Shown here: positions 24,480 to 34,530 of the stretch, in pieces
How positions within the stretch are numbered: position 1 is the first letter of the stretch
Layout: each line of letters begins with the position of its first letter
From: Branchiostoma lanceolatum
Lineage: Eukaryota > Chordata > Leptocardii > Amphioxiformes > Branchiostomatidae
Reading direction: 5' to 3'
DNA: 64,000 bases
Assembly (NCBI RefSeq): GCF_035083965.1
Contig: NC_089723.1
Coordinates: forward strand, 310,001 to 374,000
The notes under the pieces: model-generated
Database searches by the model: none
The model's input: only the letters and a program-made list of their open reading frames with translations
Told to the model about the DNA's origin: nothing
Made by a program: the position numbers and the translations under genes

Positions 24480-25155
24480 TTAAATAACAAATCTATATTA
24501 ACCCTCTATCGTTGGGGATCTTGTCGTCCCTTACTTTTCGACAAGATCACAACAACATGATGCTCAGTGGACCTTGCTCGCCCTTTAGTACAGTGGGCCT
24601 TGTGTCCATTTGTGCCAACGGCAAGGTCACAACACCACCACACTAATAACATTCATCTCTTACACCTAACATAAGTGGCAAAAACCACCCCTCCGGTCAA
24701 AATGGTCACACTCACACCTAACCCAAAACTAGGAAAAATATGGGAAACCAACATTAGCGACAAAAACCAACCCTAATATTATTGATTACAACACTTTCTA
24801 ATCCAACATCACATTAAATAACAAATCTATATTAACCCTCTATCGTTGGGAATCTTGTCGTCCCTTACTTTTCGACGAGACCACAACAACATGATGCTCA
24901 GTGGACCTTGCTCGTCCTTTAGTACAGTGGGCCTTGTGTCCATTTGTGCCAACGGCAAGGTCACAACACCACCACACTAATAACATTCATCTCTTACACC
25001 TAACATTAGTGGCAAAAACTACCCCTCCGGTCAAAATGGTCACACCCAACCCAAAACTAAGAAAAATATAGGGAACCAACAATAGCGACAAAAACCACCC
25101 CCAATATTATCAATTCCAACACTTTCTAATCCAACATCACATTAAATAACAAATC
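24480..25155. repeat. 330-bp satellite, left block (two copies)
   Basis: Copies marked by aacaacatgatgctcagtgg at 24551 and 24885, period about 334 bp. The unit includes ccctctatcgttgggga, cttacttttcgacaagatca, tgtgtccatttgtgccaacg and gcaaggtcacaacaccacca. Related copies continue at 26990-28020 beyond a different satellite. Found in the TPR-gene intron. Between 22820 and 24480 nothing else was recognised. Confidence 0.9.
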
Positions 25156-25159
25156 TATA

Positions 25160-26870
25160 CTAGAAAGGCAACATTTTCAGGAAAATGCAGGATATTCCCC
25201 TTCCATTACCTACACCTGAAATATGACATCCTTAGCATTGACTGTAATGGTATTATGAAGTTTCTGCATATATTATGCGAACGAGGTCTGCAATAGCATA
25301 ATTTATGGTCAGTTGTATTCCCCCGTCCTAAAGGTACCTACATCTCAAATATGACATCCGTAGCTTTTATGGAAAGGAATATGCATAAATTATGCATAAG
25401 GCCCTCATTATCATAATTTATGGCCAGGGTTTCTGACCTGTCCTAAATGTACCTACATCTCAAATATGACATCCGTAGCCTTGACAGTAAAGACAAGTAC
25501 ATGCCTAAATTATGCAAATAAGGTCAGCATTAGCATGATTTATGGTCAGGTGTGTTCACTTTTTCTAAAGGTACCTACATTTTAAATATGACATCAGTAG
25601 CTTCAATGGTGAGGAAAGTACACGTTTATGCATACATTATGCAAATGGAGCCCTTATTAGCATAATTAATGGTCAGGTGTATTCACCTTTCCTAATGGTA
25701 CCTACATCTGAAATATGACATCCGTAGCCTTTACGGTAAGGGAAATACAAGTTAATGCCTAAGATATGCAAATGAGGTCCGCATTAGCATAATTTATAGA
25801 CAGGTGTGCTCACCTTTCCTAAAGGTACCTACATCTGGAATACGACATCCGTAGCCTTCGCGGTGAGGGATATGTATAAATTATGCAAATGAGGCCCTCA
25901 TTAGCATAATTTATTGTCAGGTGTTTTTGCCTTTCCTAAAGGTACCTACATCTCAAATATGACATCCGTAGCTTTCATGGTATGGGGAATACAAGTTTAT
26001 GCGTACATTATGCAAATGAGGCCCTCATTAGCATAATTTATGGCCAGATGTATTCACCTTTCCTAAAGGTACCTACAACTCAAATATGACATCCGTAGCT
26101 TTTACGGTAAGGAAAATACAAGTTTCTGCATAAATTATGCAAATGAGGTCCTCATTAGCATAATTTATGGCCAGGTGTGTTGACCTCGCTTAAAGGTACC
26201 TACATCTCAAATCTGACATCCGTAGCTTTCATGGTAAGGGAAATACAAGTTTGAGCCAAAATTATGCAAATGAGGTCCGCATTAGCATAATTTATGGCCA
26301 GGTGTGCTCGCCTTTCCTACAGGTACCCACAACTCAAATGTGACATCCGTAGCCTTTACGGTAAGGAAAATACAAGTTTATGCATCAATTATGCACATGA
26401 GGTCCTCATTAGCATAATTTATGGCCAGGTATGTTCACCTTTCCTAAAGGTACCCACAGCTCAAATGTGACATCCGTAGCTTTTACGGCAAGGGAAAAAC
26501 AAGTTTATGCATAAATTATGCAAATTAGGTCCTCATTAGCATAATTTATGGCCAGGTGTGTTCACCTTTCCTAAAGGTACCTACATCTCAAATATGACAT
26601 CTGCAGCTTTTACGGTAAGGGAAATACAAGTTTATGAATTAATTATGCAAATGAGGTCCTCATTAGCATAAGTTATGTCCAGGTGCATTCACCTTTCCTA
26701 AAGATACCTACATCTCAAAGATGACATCCGCAGCTTTTACGGTAAGGGAAATAGAAGTTTGTGCATAGATTATGCAAATTAGGTCCTCATTAGCATAATT
26801 TATTGTCAGGTGTATTCACCTTTCCTCTAGGTACCTACATCTCAAATATAACATCCGTACCATGTTACAT
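25160..26870. repeat. 126-bp satellite (about 14 copies)
   Basis: The unit runs from cctaaaggtacctacatctc through aaatatgacatccgtagc, tttatgcataaattatgc and aaatgaggtcctcattagca to taatttatggccaggtgtg. Period 126-128 bp. Almost every copy contains an ATGCAAAT octamer inside attatgcaaatgagg and a mirrored attagcataat. The first and last copies are partial. The array is inserted into the 330-bp satellite and is followed by a GAA microsatellite (26939-26965). Confidence 0.93.
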
Positions 26871-26989
26871 ATAGTACATATAACTTTCTGCAACAGCATT
26901 AGTAGAGCTACCACCGCACATCTACTTGGTTTTTGGCAGAAGAAGAAGAAGAAGAAGAAGAAGAACAGGCAAGCAAAAACAGTATATCC

Positions 26990-28020
26990 CCCTTCCCACT
27001 GGAAGGGGAATATAATTAACCCACTATCGTTGGGGATCTTGGCTTCCCTTACTTTTCGACAAGATCACAACAACATGATGCTCAGTGGACCTTGCTCGTC
27101 CTTTACTACAGTGGGCCTTGTGTCCATTTGTGCCAACGGCAAGGTCACAACACCACCACACTAATAACATTCATCTCTTACACCTAACATTAGTGGCAAA
27201 AACTACCCCTCCGGTCAAAATGGTCACACCCAACCCAAAACTAAGAAAATATAGGGAACCAACATTAGCGACAAAAACCAACCCCAATATTATCGATTCC
27301 AACACTTTCTAATCCAACATCACATTAAATAACAAATCTATATTAACCCTCTATCGTTGGGGATCTTGTCGTCCCTTACTTTTCGACAAGATCACAACAA
27401 TATGATGCTCAGTGGACTTTGCTCGTCCTTTAGTACAGTGGGCCTTGTGTCCATTTGTGCCAACGGCAAGGTCACAACACCACCACACTAATAACATTCA
27501 TCTCTTACACCTAACATTAGTGGCAAAAACTACCCCTCCGGTCAAAATGGTCACACCCAACCCAAAACTAAGAAAATATAGGGAACCAACATTAGCGACA
27601 AAAACCACCACCCCCCCCCCCCCCCCCCAATATTATCAATTCCAACACTTTGTCATCCAACATCACATTAAATAACAAATCTATATTAACCCTCTATCGT
27701 TGGGGATCTTGTCGTCCCTTACTTTTCGACAAGATCACAACAACATGATGCTCAGTGGACCTTGCTCGTCCTTTAGTACAGTGGGCCTTGTGTCCATTTG
27801 TGCCAACGGCAAGGTCACAACACCACCACATTAATAACTTCCATCTATCACACCCACACATTACTGAAAAAAATATCCCTCCAGTAAAAATGGTCACACC
27901 CAACCCAAAGCAAGAAAAAATTAGCAAGAAAACAAAAAAAAGAAAACTAGCAAGAAAAACACCCCTCCGTCAAAATAGTCACACCCAACATCAGCGAAAA
28001 GAACACCCCTCCCAATAAAA
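26990..28020. repeat. 330-bp satellite, right block (three copies)
   Basis: Copies marked at 27069, 27396 and 27739, same unit as the left block. The second copy has a poly-C expansion of about 20 bases near 27609, which lengthens its period to about 343. The last copy decays into A-rich sequence with repeated cacccctcc...aaaatggtcaca. Confidence 0.9.
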
Positions 28021-28946
28021 TGGTCACATCCAACATGGCCGCCCCCTTCCTTGGATGCAAAAACAGAACAGGTTTTGCTATCGCAAACCTGTAATCAGCA
28101 TTAAGGGGAGGGAGCAGTTGAACAGACTTCCATCAGATTATATACAAAACAAGGAACAAAAACAGGCTTCAAAGTACACTTAACAGTATTTCAATGTCCA
28201 AAAACTTCCATCCACTGGACAGCTAAACATCTCTAGTTGCCGTTTTTGGAATAAGCCGGGGTTCGACTCCTGCATTCTAACGCGCTAGACGTGTTTGAAC
28301 GTAAACAATCCCTGATCTTACCCCCTGCAGCTGGGAATCACTGGTCTAGCAGGGGAAAATCCCCTCCCAAATGATGCAATTCTATACCACAACAAAGGTC
28401 AAAGGTCACAATTTCTTTCTGGATTTGAAAATTAAACACATGTCTGGTCCCCCTGCCTGAAAACTGGCCAAAATTGACCAAAGATTTCACCAGGAAAAAA
28501 ATCACAAAAATAATAACAAGAAAAAAAACGTGGACCTTCAAACCGGGCTTTCTGCGCAGGTCCATTAACAGGTCCCTCCCCTTAACACATGAATGAACTA
28601 CATTGACATCAACACCCCGGTCATTAATACGCATGGCGTGTGGCCATACAACTAACACTGTTTGCACTCCTGCAATACAATACTGTTGGGCCACAGTGAA
28701 GAGAGTGAACGTGACATCTCACGGGTCAGGTCATCCGTTACTTCAAACAGGAGCTTCGTTGGTACACAGGTGGCAATAGCAAATGAGCAAGGGTAAAAGG
28801 GTCGACAAACTTTAGCTTTATACTATATATATAGCTGAGGTGACTATTCGGGACATAGTTGGTTACATTTATGTGTAAAGCAATGTTAAGTTTGCATGTG
28901 CATTTCAATTATATTGAGGTATGTTGATAACGATTAAAAATCTTAC
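28021..28946. other. Remaining intron before the upstream TPR exon
   Basis: No gene is supported; a 118-codon minus frame at 28338-28694 lacks any recognised domain. A DR1-type nuclear-receptor half-site pair, aaaggtcaaaggtca, lies at 28394-28408. A lone tRNA B-box-like ggggttcgactcc lies near 28260 with no A box in range. Confidence 0.4.
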
Positions 28947-29594
28947 TTCCTGTATGTCTCTCCTGACTTTTGCTGCGTGTAGTAAGCGATGTGTGAGGAC
29001 GGTTTTCCAATGTGGATCGTCACATCGCTCCAGGGCTGTGCTGTACAGGGCCGTAGCCTTAGTCAAGTGTCCGGGCTCCTTTAAGTCTCTTCCTCTCTTA
29101 AGGTTCACGTCTCCGAGACTTTTCAGAGCCTCTGTTTCTAACAAACAGTTTCTCTCTGCTATTCCGTCTACAAGAATCTTCGTGTAGCCATTTAAGATGG
29201 TGTCCATATGGCCACCGTTAGCCCGTTTCTTATCCAAGTCTTGTAAGATTTCTGCCGTCCTTACAACAGAGTAAACCTTTGTGTCACTGATTGAACCAGC
29301 TGTGGACGTTTTCTGCATGAGTTTCACGGCGAGTTTGACCCTATGTTGGAGAGACTCCCCTTCCCCCGGGTCCTCACACCGAAGCAGTGCGGCCCTGTAC
29401 AGGTTCAGGCCCCGCCCCAAGTTCCGTGAAGCTTCGGTCTTGTAGAGTCTTCCTTTCTCCGCGTTCAAGTCTCCCAGGCTCTTCAGTACCTCCACTTCCT
29501 GTAGCCTGTCCATATCAGACATGGCGGCCAGAAGGGCGCGGCCGTACCCCGTCTCGGCCAGGTCATACCTGTTAGCCGTCACAAACCTCCGGCA
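28947..29594 (-). CDS. Upstream exon of the nucleotidyltransferase-TPR gene
   Basis: A minus-strand exon ending RRDIQE with donor gtaaga at 28946-28945, phase 0, matches the phase-0 start [13 protein letters not shown] of the exon at 15898. It encodes two helical repeats with the same layout as the next exons: [15 protein letters not shown]...[14 protein letters not shown] and [16 protein letters not shown]...[14 protein letters not shown]. The best start is an acceptor at gtgcag before 29594, giving C-R-R-F, parallel to the C-K-E-H start of the next exon. The frame stays open to about 29660, but there it meets a TAG without an ATG. The first ATG in the exon (MSDMD) is an alternative start. 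Further upstream exons are likely but were not found. Confidence 0.82.
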
Positions 29595-29838
29595 CTGCAC
29601 GTCTACAGGGAGAAGTGTCCCCGCAACACGGCTAGTAATGATGTCCAGAAGACAGAACACTAACGATGTCTAGAAACGAATTCTAGTCGCAACGTAAAAG
29701 AACTTAACAACCTAAAAGCGGAAGTGTCGGCTGGGGGAATACCAGTTGTGGTGATGACGTAATGCTTCCGTATTCTCTATTGAACTTTGAACTCCCGGCG
29801 GAATGTTAGAAGCAGTTAATAACATGTCAAACTCAAAC

Positions 29839-29946
29839 TCATTTACAGAATTTCAAATGTACAGTTTCTATCGGAGATTTGTCATTCATATTACTGTTGC
29901 ACCAGACTTCAGATCCATACAATAATATAGGTACAATAATTGATAA
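29839..29946 (-). pseudogene. Non-LTR reverse transcriptase fragment
   Basis: A 35-codon stretch reads IIVPILLYGSEVW then IETVHLKFCK, the conserved motif just C-terminal to the RT palm of LINE polymerases (PILLYGSEVWG...ERVHLKFCK), ending in a stop. Upstream on the same strand two diverged copies of a roughly 100-bp unit (tcgtcttaactg...gataggtggcgt...gaacagtacactatt) lie at about 29936-30040 and 30064-30170. Confidence 0.78.
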
Positions 29947-30629
29947 CATTTCAATGTTTTGCTTCGATCCCATCGTCTTAACTGCAGTTCCCAGGATGGC
30001 GATAGGTGGCGTGCCTGAACAGTACACTATTTTAGCGTACATATTGTGAAGTAAAATATAATAACCAGTTAATAACATTCCAATGTTTTCTTCCGATTCC
30101 ATCGTCTTAACTGTGGTTTCCTGGATGACGATAGGTGGCGTACCTGAACAGTACACTATTGTAGTGTGGGCCAGTTGCGGTTCAAAATCAGACACAAGAT
30201 AACTTAATTGGAAATTGCAGTGTTGCAACTAAATTAAAAAGGTATTATAATCAGAATTTATGAAAAAGATAGTCGTAGTTATTGTGCTGCTTTGCGCCAT
30301 TTTACGCCCATTTACTTGATTTTGCCAATCGTAAATTTCTTGGAATTTAAGGAATATGCAACTTCAGCCGACAACTTGGCATCATGTGGCGCCGGTTTTA
30401 GCCACTTTACTAAATTCTTTCGTAATTTTGCGCAAGCAGGCGTAGCCCAGTGAGATACCCATATTACGCCGTCCAAGATTATCAGTAGACTAGTTTTATC
30501 ATCTTCGTTGCAAGTGTAGTTCTACCCTAACCAACGGGCATCCCGCGTGTCATCGGTTTGAAATAACATCAGCTCGTTTTGAACCGATATTCTCCTCTAT
30601 TCATTCAGTAGGAATTTACGATAACTATC

Positions 30630-31110
30630 TGATATTTGGGCTATGTCTTGAGTCCAATGATCGGGAGGTTTATCAATACTAACAGAATGTACGGAGGAGG
30701 ATATGGAGGATATGGAGGTCTTCCTCTTCTGAGCTGGCTCTCAAGGACGAGCAAATGTTCAAAACTGCTGCCATTTTGGACAATGATGTAAGTATCATAA
30801 CGGAATGCACATTGTAGTGCTGGCCAGTTATTTCACAACTCATTTTCCTAGTACGGGACAAAGGGTTGTAAACCGATATATTTGTGGGACCAAACCTGTG
30901 CATGTTAAGTTAGCGTGAGATCATCGATCGGGAGATTTATCAATACTGAGGGAATGTACGGAGGAGGATATGACGACACGCAGCCTCGCCGGTAAGTTGT
31001 GAAAACAGGTTTACTATAAATTTTGCACCACAAACAAGAGAAGGTCTTCGTCCTCTAACCTGAGTATCAAGGACGAGCAAATGTACAAAACTTGTCAGTC
31101 TTCATCTTCA
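30630..31110 (+). other. First-exon-like cassette, copies 1 and 2
   Basis: Two copies of a segment containing gatcgggag.tttatcaatact and gaatgtacggaggaggatat. Copy 1 starts its ATG at 30687-30689 and reads MYGGGYGGYGG then a short tail. Copy 2 has ATG near 30954 and reads MYGGGYDDTQPR up to a donor gtaagt. After copy 2 an intron-like gap of about 45 bases precedes gaaggtcttcgtcctct; copy 1 joins the equivalent gaggtcttcctctt directly, as if spliced or deleted. Function unknown. Confidence 0.4.
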
Positions 31111-31324
31111 TCCAGCTCAATCACTTTTCTGATAAATATTCCATACGATGATGAGCATGTCATGTAGAACTTTCTTCATCGGCTTCATGAGGGTCCAGTT
31201 TCTTATCTATTGCATTACAAGTTGTGCTGGCAGTTTGTGAACACATGCGAAGAAAACTACAAAGTTATCAATTACACCGAACAAGTCCTATAATGATGTG
31301 ACTTACAGTATTTGATACGAACTC

Positions 31325-31590
31325 AAAATTACCGTGGCCGACAAGTACAAACTTTGGAGGCATGTCGGAGGCATCTCGAAGGCATCTCGGAGGCATCTCG
31401 GAGGCATCTCGAACGCATCTCGGGGGCATCTCCAACGTATCTCTGAGGCAGCGCGCGAGGGCATCTCGAAAGCATCTCGGAGGCAGCGCGCGGAGGTATA
31501 TCGGAGGCACTACACCCAGGCCCATTATACAGTGGACGGTCCCTGATGGGTCAAGGGTTACGTGGCAGCGTGGCAACCCGCTGACAGTCC
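31325..31590. mobile_element. Foldback element, left arm with 11-bp minisatellite
   Basis: The arm begins tggccgacaagtacaaa, runs through copies of the 11-bp unit aggcatctcgg (31357-31510) and ends cagtggacggtccctgatgg, gtcaagggttacgtggca. The same order appears inverted at 32305-32640. Confidence 0.85.
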
Positions 31591-31842
31591 ACCGAGTCCT
31601 AGTACATGGCGGCATTTTGTTTTAAGTGTATTTTGTAGACTTCTTCATTTCATTGTGCCGAGGTTGTCACTTAAACACCTCAAAAAGGCTCCGGCTCGGA
31701 ATATTTAATGCCTTTCAGCAATGCTTTGGGTACGAGTCCTTCGGATAGTACCACCGTAAACACGCAAAGTTTAAGTCACTGCTAGACGTCACTTTCCGTC
31801 AGTGTTATCCTCGCCGAGAAGGTTATGTTTTGCACAGCGTTT

Positions 31843-31865
31843 GTGTGTGCGCGTGTGTGTGTGTG

Positions 31866-31946
<81 letters not shown>
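31843..31946. repeat. GT microsatellite
   Basis: About 100 bases of nearly pure (GT)n with rare GC interruptions, between the two arms of the foldback element. Confidence 0.97.
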
Positions 31947-32304
31947 GTGTGTCTGTAAACAATATAACTGGGGGATGAATTGTCTTCATACTTGGTATGT
32001 AGGCAGGTCTTTTTGAGGCCTCGAAATTATTAGATTTTGCCTCCCCCCTAGATGTTCCTGTGAATAACACATAACCCAACCCTAACCCTTATACATCCCT
32101 AACCCTGAGGATGGTCCTGTAAAATGGAGCAAAAATAAAACTTGACATTTCTAAGTTAGAATAATTAGTTATTGAATGTTAAAAACAAAATGACGGCTGT
32201 TAACCCTCAAGCACCTTGGCACAATAAAGTGAAGTGCACAAAATCCACTTCAAACAAAATGCCACCAGGTACAACTTCCTTGGACTAGGTGAACTTCCGA
32301 CAGG

Positions 32305-32640
32305 TTGTCGCCTTGCCACGTAACCCTTGACCCATCAGGGACCGTCCACTATACAATTGGTCTGGGCGTTGTGCCTCCGAGATGCCTCCGAGATGTCTCC
32401 GAGATGCCTCCGAGATACCTCCGAGATGCTTCCGAGATGACTTCGAGACGTTTCCGAGATGCCTCCGAGATGCCTCCGAAATGCCTCCGAGATGCCTTCG
32501 AGATGCCTCCGAGATAAGCCTCCGCGCGATGCCTCCGAGATGCCTTCGAGATGCCTCCGAGATGCTTCCGAAATGCCTCCGAAATGCCTCCGAAATTCCT
32601 TCGAGATGCATCCGAGATTTGTACTTGTCGGCCACCGTAC
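32305..32640. mobile_element. Foldback element, right arm with 11-bp minisatellite
   Basis: Inverted counterpart of 31325-31590: tgccacgtaacccttgaccc, atcagggaccgtccactata, an array of atgcctccgag units (32370-32620), then tttgtacttgtcggccac. The longer array here shows the arms have changed copy number independently. Confidence 0.85.
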
Positions 32641-32716
32641 AAAATAGCTTTTACAGTGTGGCTGTACCAATCCCCGCAGTTCAAAGAGGCTTCCTGGGCC
32701 ACAACAAGACTTCTAT

Positions 32717-33130
32717 CTGGCATGTTGGCTACGACTTGAGGTGAGATCATTGATCGGGAGATTTATCAATACTGAGGGAATGTACGGAGGAGGATATGGC
32801 GACACGCCGGTAAGTTGTGGAAACAGGTTTACTATAAACTTTGCAACAAAACAAGAGGAGGTCTTCGTCCTCTCGGCTGTCAGGGACGTCATACAAACGT
32901 GAACATTCATAGAAGCTTAAGGGCTTCATCCTGACATCCAGCTTAAGTACTGCGGCTTGATTTGGTTCAAAGTTCCTTTACTATTAGTTCTCTCGTCTCC
33001 GTAGGAGGCGTAGTTAGTTCTACTCTACTACAATTGCTTTACAATAAAGTCTGCTCGTTTCCATCGATGTATTGCTACTAGCTGGCATGTTGGCTACGAT
33101 TTGAGTTGAGATCATTGATCGGGAGGCTCA
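32717..33130 (+). other. First-exon-like cassette, copies 3 and 4
   Basis: Copy 3: ctggcatgttggctacgac...gatcattgatcgggag.tttatcaatact and ATG at about 32780 reading MYGGGYGDTP then gtaagttgtgg. Copy 4 (33083-33125) retains only gcatgttggctacgatttga...gatcattgatcgggagg. No downstream exon could be assigned. Confidence 0.4.
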
Positions 33131-33860
33131 AGGCATACACATACGAGGCTCAACCTTTCTTAGTTTCTACCATTCTTCTTTGTATATGTTTGAAGTTTCC
33201 CGTTAGAATGGCCAACTATCCTGGAAAGCAACACCGTTTCACCAGAAGGTCTAGATGCATATGTGTCCATTATGTAAGCACATGCACACAGATAAAACAT
33301 TATTACTAGTAACAAATGGTGGTGTATACGCGTGGTGAACATGTATTCGTACGAGTTCATGCCCCCCTCCCCCATCTGGCGTCATTACAAAACACGCATT
33401 TCCAGTCGAATTTAATCATATTCATGAAACAAACAAGACTTTATATAGTCTGAATACAACACAAACCTGGTATATCCTGGGGACACGTAGCTGATCAGAA
33501 AACGCGTACAAGACGGTGAAAACAAGGACGTAAACAGCGATCACCGATACTTGGTGGCTTCTCTGGCGATGAGCGTCGACTTACGTCATTTCCGACTTAC
33601 GTCATTTCATTTCCGTTTGGAGTTTGAAATCGACCAGTTTGAAATCGACCAGTTTGAAATCGGCGTAACTGGAAAGCACCACTATCAAAATGGGGGGTAA
33701 ATCGGAAACGATAGACCATTTTGAAAGCACCACTTTGCAAACCGGTGGGTTTCCTGGATTGGGGAATAAACTTATACACGGTACAAAATGAAAATGGTGT
33801 ATGTTTTTTTTTCGTCTCATATTCTCATTTTGGTTATTTTTAAGATGCATATTGTTTTAA

Positions 33861-34062
33861 AAGATATGACCCATAAGAAAAACCATGTCCTATTTTCAAA
33901 ACATATGTGGATTTAATTTTTAAAAACATGTCCCATTTTCAAAACATATGTGGATTTAATTTGCCCCCTTTTTAAAAACATGTGCCATTTTCAAAACATA
34001 TGTGGATTTAATTTGCCCCCTTATAAAAAAACATGTCCCTTTTTAAAAACATATATACGATT
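33861..34062. repeat. Short tandem repeat, about 50-bp unit
   Basis: Three to four copies of acatgtcccattttcaaaac then atatgtggatttaatttg then cccccttt, decaying toward 34060. Between 33130 and 33861 nothing was recognised except three copies of tttgaaatcgaccag at 33625-33665. Confidence 0.85.
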
Positions 34063-34079
34063 TTTGTGACAGTGTTTCT

Positions 34080-34530
34080 GCTTCGTAGTGGATTCAGCAA
34101 CTGCATTCTTTCTGACGCTAGTAAGAAGGGTCTCAACTTCCAAACGTACAAACTAAAATTTCTGTGCTCTGTTACTGATAAGCAGAACACCTGCACCACT
34201 TTCTGTGTCTCTTTGGTTCGTTAGTTCAGTACTCTTTGTGTCATGCGCAGTACAAAAACTAAAAACTGTAGAAAAAAATCATTTTCACATTTACTCTTTG
34301 ACTCCCAACATGAGCTTTAAAGAGCTCTACTGGTGCTGCATTGTACTGTACATACAGGTAGCTTCTATAAGATCAATTCTTCATTCAGCAATTGCGTTCT
34401 TTCTGACGCTGGTAAGAAAACTACAAAACGTGAAAAAAGACCCTGCAATTTCTGTGCTCTGTTCTTATGAAGAACAACTGTCTCTTTAGTTCGTTACTTC
34501 AGTACTCTTTCCGTCATGCCCAGTACAGTC
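34080..34530. repeat. Direct duplication covering the sacsin 3' end
   Basis: Sequence at about 34370-34530, which includes the sacsin stop and last codons, is repeated with divergence at about 34085-34256 (attctttctgacgct, atttctgtgctctgtt, cgttagttcagtactctttg). The downstream copy would read VLRMTQRVLN against the authentic C-terminus [10 protein letters not shown]. The rest of the copy lies in the 3' flank. Confidence 0.75.

Noticed and set aside
28338..28694. 118-codon minus-strand ORF with a hydrophobic stretch
   Set aside because: No recognised domain, no splice or start context, and it lies in an intron next to satellites; the hydrophobic run comes from an A-rich tract.
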